64,000 nt of DNA. It comes from Palsa-504 sp963739135. GTDB taxonomy: Bacteria > Actinomycetota > Actinomycetes > Streptosporangiales > Streptosporangiaceae. Shown piece by piece: positions 55,000 to 63,372 of the stretch. The notes beneath the pieces are model-generated. The model ran no database searches. It had not been told where the DNA came from and saw only the letters and a list, made by a program, of their open reading frames with translations. Location of the stretch: NCBI GenBank assembly GCA_963739135.1, contig CAVTZG010000013.1, positions 124,001 through 188,000 on the forward strand. Direction: 5' to 3'. Position numbers and translations under genes: made by a program. How positions within the stretch are numbered: the first letter of the stretch is position 1; every line of letters begins with the position of its first letter.

Positions 55000-55605
55000 G
55001 TGAGCCAGAACCAACTGCGTGTCGTGATCGCCGAAGATGAAGCCCTGATCCGCCTGGACCTCAAGGAGATGCTGGAGGAAGAGGGCTACTCGGTCGTGGC
55101 CGAGGTCGGCGACGGGGAATCCGCCGTGGAGCGCGTGACCGCGCTGCAGCCGGATCTGGCCATCCTGGACATCAAGATGCCGGTCCTGGACGGGATCTCC
55201 GCCGCCGAGCGGATCGCGGCCGAGCGGCTCGCCCCAGTGGTCATCCTGACCGCCTTCTCCCAGCGCGAGCTGGTCGAGCGCGCCCGCGACGCGGGCGCGA
55301 TGGCCTACCTGGTCAAGCCGTTCACCAAGGCCGACCTGGTGCCCGCCGTGGAGATGGCGGTCAGCCGGTTCGCCGAGATCCGCGCGCTCGACACCGAGAT
55401 CGACACGCTGCGCGAGCGGCTGGAGGTGCGCAAGCTGCTCGACCGGGCCAAGGGCATACTCCAGTCCCAGCACGGCCTGTCCGAGCCCGACGCATTCCGC
55501 TGGATCCAGAAGACGTCGATGGACCGCCGTCTCACCATGCGCAAGGTCGCCGAAGCGGTGATCGAGGGGAGCATGCGCGTCCCCGAACAGACCCCCCAGC
55601 CATAA
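55000..55605 (+). CDS. pdtaR: ANTAR-domain response regulator PdtaR
   Basis: A 201-residue receiver-ANTAR protein. The receiver is complete: VVIAEDEALIRLD (acidic pair), phosphoacceptor Asp in LAILDIKMP, Thr in VILTAFS and Lys in LVKPF. The ANTAR RNA-binding domain (about 135-195) contains LLDRAKGILQSQHGLSEPDAFRWIQ. In mycobacteria PdtaR is activated by PdtaS and antiterminates transcripts with paired hexaloop hairpins. The location beside polA is typical of actinobacteria. GTG 55000 has no Shine-Dalgarno but has a suitably placed -10 box. Confidence 0.95.
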   Translation: MSQNQLRVVIAEDEALIRLDLKEMLEEEGYSVVAEVGDGESAVERVTALQPDLAILDIKMPVLDGISAAERIAAERLAPVVILTAFSQRELVERARDAGAMAYLVKPFTKADLVPAVEMAVSRFAEIRALDTEIDTLRERLEVRKLLDRAKGILQSQHGLSEPDAFRWIQKTSMDRRLTMRKVAEAVIEGSMRVPEQTPQP

Positions 55606-55614
55606 GGCTGGGAA
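55593..55614 (+). terminator. Hairpin at the end of pdtaR
   Basis: CCCAGCC (55595-55601), loop ATAA, GGCTGGG (55606-55612). The pdtaR stop codon TAA lies in the loop. No U-tract follows, as is common for terminators in high-GC genomes. Confidence 0.6.
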
Positions 55615-55695
55615 AGCTGAACCCGGGGGACCGTTGGTGCCGTGCCCGCCTTCCCCGGCTGACACGTTGTCTACTTGGACCCCCCGGGCTCGCGG

Positions 55696-56241
55696 TCACC
55701 ACGTTAGCGACCCGCCCGTGCGTGGCGCAAAGGCGGCGCAAAAGCGGACGGCCCCGTCCGTGCGCCCGTAATCACTTACTGATAACTCACCGTTCACTTC
55801 CTGATCCGGGCCGGTCCCGTCGCGCCCCGGTACCTGGTCTCTGATCAGGCAGGTCAGCCGGGCTGTGCACACGCGGTGGCCCGCCGCGTCCGTGACGATG
55901 ATGTCATAGGTGGCCAGCGTCCGGCCGCCGTGCGCCAGCATGGCCACGGCAGTGACCTCCCCGTCCCGTACACCCCGGTGATGCGTCGCGCTGATCTCGA
56001 TGCCGACCACCACCCGGCCCGGGCCCGCGTGCAGGAAGGCACCCAGCGACCCGATCGTCTCGGCCAGGACGCAGGACGCCCCGCCGTGCAGCAGGCCGTA
56101 GGGCTGGGCGTTGCCCTCGACCGGCATCCTGGCCACGACCTGCTCGGCCGACGCGGAGATGATTCTGACGCCCATCCGGCTGGCGAGCGTGCCCCGGGCC
56201 ACCGTCATGGCCATGCTCGCCGCCAGCATCTCCTGGTCCAT
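55696..56241 (-). CDS. PaaI-type hotdog-fold thioesterase
   Basis: A 181-residue acyl-CoA thioesterase of the PaaI/4HBT family. LASRMGVRIISASAEQVVARMPVEGNAQPYGLLHGGASCVLAETIGSLG contains the HGG catalytic-loop motif, and VVGIEISATHHRGVRDGEVTAVA is typical of the domain. The start is ATG 56241, with GGAGG upstream. The last 35 or so residues beyond the hotdog fold look unconserved. The gene is divergent from polA. In related clusters this gene sits beside pdtaR and polA; the substrate is unknown. Confidence 0.88.
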   Translation of the reverse strand: MDQEMLAASMAMTVARGTLASRMGVRIISASAEQVVARMPVEGNAQPYGLLHGGASCVLAETIGSLGAFLHAGPGRVVVGIEISATHHRGVRDGEVTAVAMLAHGGRTLATYDIIVTDAAGHRVCTARLTCLIRDQVPGRDGTGPDQEVNGELSVSDYGRTDGAVRFCAAFAPRTGGSLTW

Positions 56242-56398
56242 CCGCACCTCCGCGTCGCCGCTCCTGCTCAAGGATCCCATGGCGCCCGCCGCGGCAACCT
56301 GCACGGCAGATCCCGCACACAACTCATAACCTCCCGGCCCCGTCCGCCACTTCGCGCCAGCAGGTGGCGGACGGGGCCACCACGGCCCGTTCGGACCA

Positions 56399-56404
56399 TA
56401 GGAT
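56399..56404 (+). promoter_or_regulatory. -10 box for leaderless polA
   Basis: TAGGAT ends seven bases before GTG 56412; no Shine-Dalgarno is seen. Confidence 0.5.
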
Positions 56405-56411
56405 CTACAGC

Positions 56412-59156
56412 GTGGCGACACAAGCACCTCAGGATCCAGGTCAAGACCGGTTGCTGCTGCTCGACGGGCACTCGCTGGCTTACCGGGCCTTCTTTGCCCT
56501 GCCGGTCGAGAACTTCTCCACCACCACCGGGCAGCCGACCAACGCGGTGTATGGGTTCACCGCGATGCTCATCAACGTGCTGCGGGACGAGAAGCCGACG
56601 CACGTCGCGGTGGCCTTCGACCGGGGTGAGCCGACCTTCAGGCACGAGCAGTGGGTCGAGTACAAGGCCAACCGGCGTGAGACCCCCGAGGATTTCCGCA
56701 GCCAGCTCAGCCTGATCTTCGAGGTACTCGACACGCTGGGCATCAGGCGGCTGTCCGCGCCCGGCTACGAAGCCGACGACCTCATCGCCACCCTCGCCAC
56801 CGAGGCCGCGGCCGAGGACATGGACGTCCTGATCGTCACCGGCGACCGGGACGTGCTGCAGCTGGTCTCGGACCGGGTGACCGTGCTGATGACCAGGCGC
56901 GGCATCACCGAGATGACCCGCTTCACCCCGGCGGCGGTGCAGGAGAAGTACGGCCTGTCCCCGTCCCAGTACCCCGACTTCGCCGCCGTCCGCGGTGACC
57001 CGAGCGACAACCTGCCCGGTATCCCCGGGGTGGGGGAGAAGACCGCCACCAAGTGGATCGCCGAGTTCGGCTCGCTGGCCGCGCTGGTGGACCGGGTGGA
57101 CGAGGTCAAGGGCAAGGCCGGCGACGCGCTGCGCGAGCACCTGGCCAGCGTGCTGCGCAACCGCCAGCTCACCTCGCTGCTGACCGACCTGCCCGCCGAG
57201 ACGGTCGGCGCGGTGCCGCATGACCTGCTGCCGGTGGCCTGGGACCGGGAGAAAATACATCAGCTGTTCGACACCCTGCAGTTCCGGGTGCTCCGTGACC
57301 GCCTCTACCAGACCCTGCCGCACGGCCTCATCAGCACCGTCGGCTCGGCCGACCAGGGCCCCCAGGCCGCGGGCGAGCCGGAAAGGCAGGCCTTCGACGT
57401 GGTGGTCGACCTGCTCGGACCCGGCCAGGTGGCGGCCTGGCTGGCCGCTCATTCTTCTGCCGAACGATCCGGGCTCGCCGTGACCGGTACCTGGGGACGG
57501 GGCACGGGTAACCTGACCGCGGTGGCGATCGCCGCCCCTGACGGCCACGGCGCCCACCTGGACCCGACGGCGCTGACCGAGGACGACGACCGGGCCCTGG
57601 CCGCCTGGCTGGCCGACCCCGGCCACCCGAAGGTGCTGCACGACGCCAAGGGCCCGATGCACGCCTTCGCCGCCCGCGGCTTCACCCTGGACGGCCTGGC
57701 GTGCGACACGGCCCTGGCCGCCTACCTCGCGCTGCCCGGCCAGCGCACGTTCGACCTGGGCGACCTGGCCCTGCGCTACCTGGGCAAGGAGCTGGCCGAG
57801 GAGGCCGAAGGCGGCCAGCTGACCCTGGACGGCTCGGCCGAGCGGGACGCCGCGGCCAGCCTGGTGCTGCGCGCGCAGGCCACGCTGGAGCTGGCCGCCG
57901 CGCTCGACGCCGACCTGGAGCGCCGCGAGGCCGTCGCACTGCTGCGCGAGCTCGAGCTGCCGCTGGTCTCGGTGCTGGCCCAGATGGAGCGCACCGGGAT
58001 CGCCGCCGACATCGACCACTTCGCGGACATGTCCGCCACCCTGCACGGCGAGGTCAAGGCGGCCGGGCAGGCCGCGTTCGCCGTGGTCGGGCACGAGTTC
58101 AACCTCGGCTCGCCCAAGCAGCTGCAGGAGATCCTGTTCACCGAGCTCAGCCTGCCCAAGACCAAGCGGATCAAGACCGGGTACACCACCGACTCCGAGG
58201 CGCTGACCAGCCTGCTGGCCCAGACCGGCCATCCGCTGCTCGAGCACCTGCTGCGCCACCGTGACGTGTCCAAGCTGATGACGATCGTGGACTCGCTGAT
58301 CCCCATGGCCGGCGAGGACGGCCGGATCCACACCACGTTCAACCAGACCATCGCGGCCACCGGGCGGCTATCCTCCACCGACCCCAACCTGCAGAACATC
58401 CCCATCCGCAGCGAGCTCGGCCGCCAGATCCGCAAGGGCTTCATCGTGGGCCAGGGCTACGAGTGCCTGCTCACCGCGGACTACAGCCAGATCGAGCTGC
58501 GTATCATGGCCCACCTGTCCGGTGACGAGGCGCTGATCGCGGCGTTCGAGTCCGGGCATGACTTCCACGCCGCCACCGCCTCCCGGGTGTTCGGGCTGCC
58601 GCCCGAGGAGGTGGGCCCCGAGCTCCGGGCCAAGATCAAGGCGATGAACTACGGCCTGGCCTACGGGCTGTCCGCCTTCGGGCTGTCGGCGCAGCTGCGC
58701 ATCTCCACCGAGGAGGCGCGGGCGCTGATGGAGGAGTACTTCAAGGAGTTCGGCGGGGTCCGCGACTACCTGCACGAGGTGGTCGCCCGGGCCCGGATGG
58801 ACGGCTACACCGCCACCATGATGGGGCGGCGGCGCTACCTGCCCGACCTGACCTCGGACAACCGGCAGCGGCGGGAGATGGCCGAACGTATGGCCCTGAA
58901 CGCGCCGATCCAGGGCTCCGCCGCCGACGTGATCAAGGTGGCCATGCTGGCCACCGGCAGCTCGCTGGCCGGAGCGGGGCTGCGCTCCCGCATGCTGCTC
59001 CAGGTCCACGACGAACTGCTCATCGAGGTGGCGCCCGGCGAGTACGACACCGCCCGCGACCTGGTCTGCGCGGCTATGGCGGGTGCCGCCTCGCTGCGGG
59101 TCCCGCTCGATGTCTCCGTCGGCACCGGCCGAACCTGGGACGAAGCGGCGCATTAA
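56412..59156 (+). CDS. polA: DNA polymerase I
   Basis: A 914-residue family A polymerase for Okazaki maturation and repair. The 5' nuclease domain (about 8-295; YEADDLIATLA, TGDRDVLQLV, GVGEKTA) is followed by a 3'-5' exonuclease-like domain that lacks the usual acidic catalytic residues, as in other actinobacteria. The polymerase domain has motif A DYSQIELRIMAHLSGD, motif B region RAKIKAMNYGLAYGLSAFGLS and motif C LQVHDELLIEV. GTG 56412 fits the leaderless pattern. A G-rich hairpin array immediately follows the stop. Confidence 0.97.
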   Translation: MATQAPQDPGQDRLLLLDGHSLAYRAFFALPVENFSTTTGQPTNAVYGFTAMLINVLRDEKPTHVAVAFDRGEPTFRHEQWVEYKANRRETPEDFRSQLSLIFEVLDTLGIRRLSAPGYEADDLIATLATEAAAEDMDVLIVTGDRDVLQLVSDRVTVLMTRRGITEMTRFTPAAVQEKYGLSPSQYPDFAAVRGDPSDNLPGIPGVGEKTATKWIAEFGSLAALVDRVDEVKGKAGDALREHLASVLRNRQLTSLLTDLPAETVGAVPHDLLPVAWDREKIHQLFDTLQFRVLRDRLYQTLPHGLISTVGSADQGPQAAGEPERQAFDVVVDLLGPGQVAAWLAAHSSAERSGLAVTGTWGRGTGNLTAVAIAAPDGHGAHLDPTALTEDDDRALAAWLADPGHPKVLHDAKGPMHAFAARGFTLDGLACDTALAAYLALPGQRTFDLGDLALRYLGKELAEEAEGGQLTLDGSAERDAAASLVLRAQATLELAAALDADLERREAVALLRELELPLVSVLAQMERTGIAADIDHFADMSATLHGEVKAAGQAAFAVVGHEFNLGSPKQLQEILFTELSLPKTKRIKTGYTTDSEALTSLLAQTGHPLLEHLLRHRDVSKLMTIVDSLIPMAGEDGRIHTTFNQTIAATGRLSSTDPNLQNIPIRSELGRQIRKGFIVGQGYECLLTADYSQIELRIMAHLSGDEALIAAFESGHDFHAATASRVFGLPPEEVGPELRAKIKAMNYGLAYGLSAFGLSAQLRISTEEARALMEEYFKEFGGVRDYLHEVVARARMDGYTATMMGRRRYLPDLTSDNRQRREMAERMALNAPIQGSAADVIKVAMLATGSSLAGAGLRSRMLLQVHDELLIEVAPGEYDTARDLVCAAMAGAASLRVPLDVSVGTGRTWDEAAH

Positions 59157-59157
59157 C

Positions 59158-59230
59158 TTCCGGGGGGCGACAACTTTCCGGGGGGCGACAACTTCCGGGG
59201 GGGCGACCCCCCGGAACCCCCCCGCTGCGC
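59158..59230 (+). repeat. G-rich hairpin array, intergenic copy after polA
   Basis: Three units of TTCCGGGGGGCGACAA, the last ending in CCGGGGGGGCGACCCCCCGG, a self-complementary hairpin, then AACCCCCCC. It resembles the elements within hisH, hisF and gltB in its G6/C6 arms but differs in the spacers. It may serve as the polA terminator. Confidence 0.75.
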
Positions 59231-59446
59231 TTCGCGCGCCCGCTGCGGTACCTCGCCGTAGTCTCGCCTGGCCGGAGGGGCCAGAGGCCCCTCGCGGACC
59301 AGGCGAAGGCGGCTTCGCCGCGTAAACTCGCCGTACTGCCCGGGACTCGCCGTACTGCCCGGACCGGGCCTGCCCGGCCCTCATACCCCCTGGGCCCCCT
59401 CGGCCCCTTGCACACCAGACCGTGGCCGTATTGTGGCCGGGCTCAA

Positions 59447-59475
59447 TTGACCCTTGGACCCAGCTCTCATATGCT
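59447..59475 (+). promoter_or_regulatory. rpsA promoter
   Basis: TTGACC (59447-59452) and TATGCT (59470-59475) with a 17-base spacer, one of the best sigma-70-like promoters in the window. The -35 is identical to that proposed for ftsZ. Transcription would start near 59482. Confidence 0.75.
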
Positions 59476-59663
59476 GAACGCTGCGCCGTGTCCTCGTGCG
59501 TTCCGTCGTGGTCACTGATTTCTTGTCGTTGACCACGCGGGCGGCCGCCGGGCGTGCCGTGGTCGGCCCGTGCTGGTTCCGGTAGGTCCTCCTGGTCATC
59601 GTGAGGTGCACAGTCTGCGGCGTGTCCAAAACTTCCCTGTCCGCATCCGGAGCCAACCCACAC

Positions 59664-61226
59664 ATGACGAGCAGCACGCAAGCCAACTCGACCCCCAAGG
59701 TGGCGGTCAATGACATCGGGTCCGAGGAGGCATTCCTCGCCGCGATCGACGAGACCATCAAGTATTTCAACGACGGTGACATCGTTGAAGGAACAGTCGT
59801 AAAAGTCGACCGAGACGAGGTCTTGCTCGATATCGGCTACAAGACAGAAGGCGTGATTCCCTCCCGCGAACTGTCGATCAAGCATGACGTCGACCCGCAC
59901 GAGGTCGTCAAGACCGGCGAGCACATCGAGGCCCTTGTCCTGCAGAAGGAGGACAAGGAAGGCCGCCTGATCCTGTCCAAGAAGCGGGCCCAGTACGAGC
60001 GGGCCTGGGGCACGATCGAGAAGATCAAGGAAGAGGACGGGGTGGTCACCGGCACGGTGATCGAGGTCGTCAAGGGCGGCCTGATCCTGGACATCGGCCT
60101 GCGCGGCTTCCTGCCCGCCTCGCTGGTGGAGATGCGCCGCGTCCGCGACCTGCAGCCCTACGTGGGCCGCGAGATCGAGGCCAAGATCATCGAGCTGGAC
60201 AAGAACCGCAACAACGTGGTGCTGTCCCGCCGGGCGTGGCTGGAGCAGACCCAGTCCGAGGTCCGTCACACGTTCCTCAACACCCTGTCCAAGGGGCAGA
60301 TCCGCAAGGGCGTCGTGTCCTCGATCGTCAACTTCGGCGCGTTCGTCGATCTCGGCGGCGTGGACGGCCTGGTGCACGTGTCCGAGCTGTCCTGGAAGCA
60401 CATCGACCACCCGGGCGAGGTCGTCGAGGTGGGCCAGGAGGTCACCGTCGAGGTCCTCGACGTGGACATGGACCGGGAGCGGGTCTCGCTGTCGCTGAAG
60501 TCCACCCAGGAAGACCCGTGGCAGCAGTTCGCCCGGACCCACCAGATCGGCCAGGTCGTTCCGGGCCGGGTCACCAAGCTGGTGCCGTTCGGCGCGTTCG
60601 TCCGGGTCGAGGAGGGCATCGAGGGCCTGGTGCACATCTCGGAGCTGGCCGACCGGCACGTGGAGATTCCCGAGCAGGTCGTCCAGGTCGGCGACGAGAT
60701 CTTCGTCAAGATCATCGACATCGACCTGGACCGGCGCCGGATCAGCCTGTCGCTCAAGCAGGCCAACGAGGGCACGATCGGCGAGGCCGTCGGCGACGAC
60801 TTCGACCCGACCCTGTACGGCATGCCGGCCTCCTACGACGAGCAGGGCAACTACGAGTACCCGGATGGCTTCGACCCGGAGACCGGCGAATGGCTGCCCG
60901 GCTACGAGAAGCAGCGTGAGGACTGGGAGCACCAGTACGCCGAGGCGCGCGCCAGGTTCGAGGCGCACCGGCGGCAGGTGGAGGAATCCCGCAAGGCCGA
61001 CGAGGAAGAGGCGGCGACGCTCGGCGATGCCGACCCGTCCGCCGCGGCGCCGGCCGGCAACGGCGGTGCCCGCAGCCGCGGCCCCCGCGGCGGTTCCCGT
61101 TCGGGCCCGGCCACGCCGGGTGCGGTGACCTCGAGCTCGACCCCGGGCAGCGCGGCCACCGGCACCCTGGCGTCCGACGAGGCCCTGGCGGCCCTCCGCG
61201 AGAAGCTGTCAGGCGGCCAGTCCTAA
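59664..61226 (+). CDS. rpsA: 30S ribosomal protein S1
   Basis: A 520-residue S1 with four S1/OB domains (about 35-105, 120-190, 205-275, 290-360), each with the G-x-V ... G-A-F/L-V-D pattern, such as KGVVSSIVNFGAFVDLGGVDGLVHVSELSW. S1 binds mRNA and helps initiation. The acidic C-terminal tail after about 365 is disordered, with Ala/Gly/Ser/Arg sequence. The start at ATG 59664 gives the usual M-T-S-S-T; no close Shine-Dalgarno is present, which is common for rpsA and may relate to autoregulation. The four-domain form is typical of actinobacteria. Confidence 0.96.
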   Translation: MTSSTQANSTPKVAVNDIGSEEAFLAAIDETIKYFNDGDIVEGTVVKVDRDEVLLDIGYKTEGVIPSRELSIKHDVDPHEVVKTGEHIEALVLQKEDKEGRLILSKKRAQYERAWGTIEKIKEEDGVVTGTVIEVVKGGLILDIGLRGFLPASLVEMRRVRDLQPYVGREIEAKIIELDKNRNNVVLSRRAWLEQTQSEVRHTFLNTLSKGQIRKGVVSSIVNFGAFVDLGGVDGLVHVSELSWKHIDHPGEVVEVGQEVTVEVLDVDMDRERVSLSLKSTQEDPWQQFARTHQIGQVVPGRVTKLVPFGAFVRVEEGIEGLVHISELADRHVEIPEQVVQVGDEIFVKIIDIDLDRRRISLSLKQANEGTIGEAVGDDFDPTLYGMPASYDEQGNYEYPDGFDPETGEWLPGYEKQREDWEHQYAEARARFEAHRRQVEESRKADEEEAATLGDADPSAAAPAGNGGARSRGPRGGSRSGPATPGAVTSSSTPGSAATGTLASDEALAALREKLSGGQS

Positions 61227-61240
61227 CCGGTGTAAACGCA

Positions 61241-61280
61241 CAAGAAGCGGCACCCACCACGTGGTGGGTGCCGCTTCTTG
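61241..61280 (+). terminator. rpsA terminator
   Basis: A perfect 20-base-pair inverted repeat with no unpaired centre (arms 61241-61260 and 61261-61280, CAAGAAGCGGCACCCACCAC and its complement) lies 14 bases after the rpsA stop. It is followed by GTTTGG rather than a pure T run. Its symmetry suits transcripts from either direction. Confidence 0.88.
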
Positions 61281-61347
61281 GTTTGGACTCGCTGTGACCA
61301 AAGCGAGACTCAAACCGAACAACCTTTATGCCCCGGCACACGTCTAA

Positions 61348-61727
61348 CAGCAGGCCTTCATCCGGGTCCATCGCAGGCTGGACGCCCAGCCCGTGCACAA
61401 TCAGCTGCCTACCTCCGCCAGGCGGTGGTCAACCTGGCCCGGTCCGAGCTGCGCAGGCGACTGGTCCGGCTGCGGCATGCGCCCCGGCCGATGCCCGATG
61501 CCGCCAGCGCCGAGGAAGGGGCCTGCGCGGCCCTCTCCAGGCAGGAGGTCATCCGCGCCCTGCGCCGCATTCCGGCCAGGCAGCCCGAGGCGGTCGTGCT
61601 GCGGTACTGGGCCGACCTGCCCGAGGCCGAGATCGCCGAGCTGATGGGGGTCAGCGTCGGGGCCATCAAGGGATATATCTCGCGGGCCATGACCAGGCTC
61701 GGGCCGCTGCTCGAGGGGGTGTCATGA
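61348..61727 (+). pseudogene. Relic of an ECF (SigE-like) sigma factor
   Basis: Sigma region 4 is intact in one frame (AYLRQAVVNLARSELRRRL from about 61402, then RALRRIPARQPEAVVLRYWADLPEAEIAELMGVSVGAIKGYISRAM). The end of sigma region 2, QAFIRVHRRLDA (61351-61386), is present just upstream but in a different frame, itself closed by TAA at 61345-61347. The rest of region 2 is missing. A deletion and a frameshift have inactivated the gene. Confidence 0.8.
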
Positions 61728-61807
61728 CCGCGCGCCACGCAGGACATCCCGTTCACCGCGACGTCGGCCCGGGACATACCCCGGACCCGGCCCGCGGCGA
61801 GCTCTAG
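61724..61807 (+). pseudogene. Truncated gene downstream of the sigma relic
   Basis: ATG 61724 overlaps the sigma stop (ATGA), the usual coupling of ECF sigma factors to a cognate partner gene. Only 27 codons remain (MTARHAGHPVHRDVGPGH...). It is presumably the start of a lost partner gene; identity cannot be judged. Confidence 0.5.
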
Positions 61808-61810
61808 CTG

Positions 61811-62266
61811 TTACGCGCCGTAACGAATGAGCACCTCGGCCACGCAGGCCGGCTTGTCGCCGTCCGCGCGCTCGAACGTCACGCCGAACGTGACCTGCAG
61901 GCCACCGGTGACATCCTGGACCTCGTCGCACCTGACGTGCGCCCGGACGCTGCTACCGGTCCGCAGCGGCGCGGGGAAGCGCACCTTGTTGAGCCCGTAG
62001 TTGATGGTGACCGTCGCGTTGGCCACCTCCAGGACGTCCTCGAGCGCCCAGGCCGCGAGCGAGAGGGTGAGGAAGCCGTGCGCGATCGTGCCGCCGTACC
62101 CGCTGGCTGCCGCGCGCTCCGGGTCGGTGTGAATCCACTGGTGGTCGAGGGTCGCTTCCGCGAATTCGTTGACCTGCTCCTGCGTCACCTCGTGCCAGGG
62201 CGTCGCGCCCAGTTCCTCGCCAACGTGGTCCCGCAGCTCTTCGAGTTTCAGCGTTACTTGTGCCAC
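61811..62266 (-). CDS. MaoC-family (R)-enoyl-CoA hydratase
   Basis: A 151-residue single hotdog-domain hydratase. The catalytic Asp-His pair lies in FAEATLDHQWIHTDPERAAASGYGGTIAHGFLTLSL. FGVTFERADGDKPACVAEVLIRYGA forms the last strands. Small MaoC proteins of this type hydrate trans-2-enoyl-CoA or act on fatty-acyl or steroid intermediates. It is divergent from the meta-cleavage genes, so a shared catabolic role is possible. Confidence 0.92.
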   Translation of the reverse strand: MAQVTLKLEELRDHVGEELGATPWHEVTQEQVNEFAEATLDHQWIHTDPERAAASGYGGTIAHGFLTLSLAAWALEDVLEVANATVTINYGLNKVRFPAPLRTGSSVRAHVRCDEVQDVTGGLQVTFGVTFERADGDKPACVAEVLIRYGA

Positions 62267-62488
62267 TGTCCTGCCTCTATGTTCGGTAGTTGAACGATGA
62301 CGCGATCATGGCATCCAACCTGGTCGCCGGCCAAGGCCGGAAGTCCCGTCTTGCTGAGGAAAACGCCCGATGGACCTTTTGCGCCGTGGCGTGTCAGCAT
62401 ACGGCCATGCGTTCCGCACAACGAGACGGCCCGGCTCGTTCGGTGCTGGAGCGGGCCCTCCGGATTCTCATCGGTCTTGAGCCGTACC

Positions 62489-62505
62489 GTTCCGCGCAGT
62501 GGAAC
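62489..62505 (+). promoter_or_regulatory. Palindrome resembling an IclR-type operator
   Basis: GTTCC and GGAAC arms with seven bases between (62489-62493/62501-62505), 43 bases before the hydratase start. IclR-family regulators of aromatic catabolism in actinobacteria often bind GTTCC-N-GGAAC sites; no regulator gene is in the window. Confidence 0.4.
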
Positions 62506-62530
62506 CGGCCCTTGCCATCTCGTCTGACCT

Positions 62531-62547
62531 GCCCCGAGAATCGGGGC
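62531..62547 (+). promoter_or_regulatory. Hairpin abutting the hydratase start codon
   Basis: GCCCCGA, loop GAA, TCGGGGC ends at the base before ATG 62548, occupying the position of a Shine-Dalgarno. It could hinder initiation or act as an operator; this is a sequence observation only. Confidence 0.45.
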
Positions 62548-63372
62548 ATGGCCGATGGCATCGTGGCCGAGGTGGCTGGCCGCCTCTGGCAGGCAGAAAT
62601 CGATCGCGCGCCGATCAGCCCGATCACGGGCGACCACCCCGAGCTGGGCCTGGCGGACGCCTACGCGATCCAGACCCACAACATCGAGCGGCGGGTCGGC
62701 GATGGCCGGGTCATTCGCGGGCGCAAGGTGGGGCTCACCTCGCGGCCCATGCAGGAACTGCTCGGCGTCTCCGAACCCGACTTCGGGGTGCTGCTCGACG
62801 ACATGTTCGTCGAGGACGGCGACGAGGTCTCGCTCGAGACCATGCTGCAGCCGCGCGTCGAGGCCGAGATGGCCTTCGTGATCGGCCATGAGCTGGCCGG
62901 TCCCGGCGTCACCACCAGCAACGCCCTGACCGCCATCGCGGGGGTGCTGCCCGCGATCGAGATCGTGGACAGCCGCATCGCCGACTGGAAGATCAAGCTG
63001 ATCGACACCGTGGCCGACAACGCGTCCTCGGGCCAGCTCGTCGTCGGCGGACGGCTCACCCCGGTCACCGACATCGACCTGCGCCTGATCGGGGTGCTGG
63101 TGACCCGCAACGGCGCGGTCATCGACACCGGCGCGGGCGCCGCCGCGCTGGGCAACCCGGCCCGCTGCGTGGCCTGGCTGGCCAACAAGCTGGCCACCTT
63201 CGGGGACGGCCTGCGCCCGGGCGACGTCGTGCTGCCCGGCGCCGTGCACCGGATGGTGCCAGTCCGACCCGGCGACGCCTTCCGGGCCGAGTTCGCCCAC
63301 CTGGGCGCGGTCACCGCCCGGTTCAGCAACGGGGTCAGCAACGGGGTCAACAACGGGGGAGGACAGGCCTGA
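62548..63372 (+). CDS. 2-keto-4-pentenoate hydratase (DmpE/HsaE type)
   Basis: A 274-residue enzyme of the fumarylacetoacetase-like hydratase family that hydrates 2-hydroxypenta-2,4-dienoate in meta-cleavage pathways. GRKVGLTSRPMQELLGVSEPDFGVLLDDM and QPRVEAEMAFVIG hold the metal-binding acidic residues; EIVDSRIADWKIKLIDTVADNASSG is diagnostic. The C-terminal SNGVSNGVNNGGG is encoded by short repeats. The stop overlaps the next start (TGATG). Whether the pathway is for simple aromatics or sterols cannot be told. Confidence 0.92.
   Translation: MADGIVAEVAGRLWQAEIDRAPISPITGDHPELGLADAYAIQTHNIERRVGDGRVIRGRKVGLTSRPMQELLGVSEPDFGVLLDDMFVEDGDEVSLETMLQPRVEAEMAFVIGHELAGPGVTTSNALTAIAGVLPAIEIVDSRIADWKIKLIDTVADNASSGQLVVGGRLTPVTDIDLRLIGVLVTRNGAVIDTGAGAAALGNPARCVAWLANKLATFGDGLRPGDVVLPGAVHRMVPVRPGDAFRAEFAHLGAVTARFSNGVSNGVNNGGGQA

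Larger units (their letters stand above)
59157..59663 (+). other. polA-rpsA intergenic region
   Basis: No gene is supported in these 507 bases. The left part (59158-59230) is a G-rich repeat array. GC-rich sequence containing a repeated ACTCGCCGTACTGCCCGG (about 59325-59362) follows. The right part holds the rpsA promoter (59447-59475) and a leader of about 180 bases. Confidence 0.7.

Noticed and set aside
55680..55695. Further copy of the G-rich hairpin element
   Set aside because: Only GGACCCCCCGGG is present, without the paired G-runs; too short to assign.
59083..59325. Small coding frame across the polA end
   Set aside because: It runs out of frame through the polA end and then through the G-rich repeat array, and has no conserved features.
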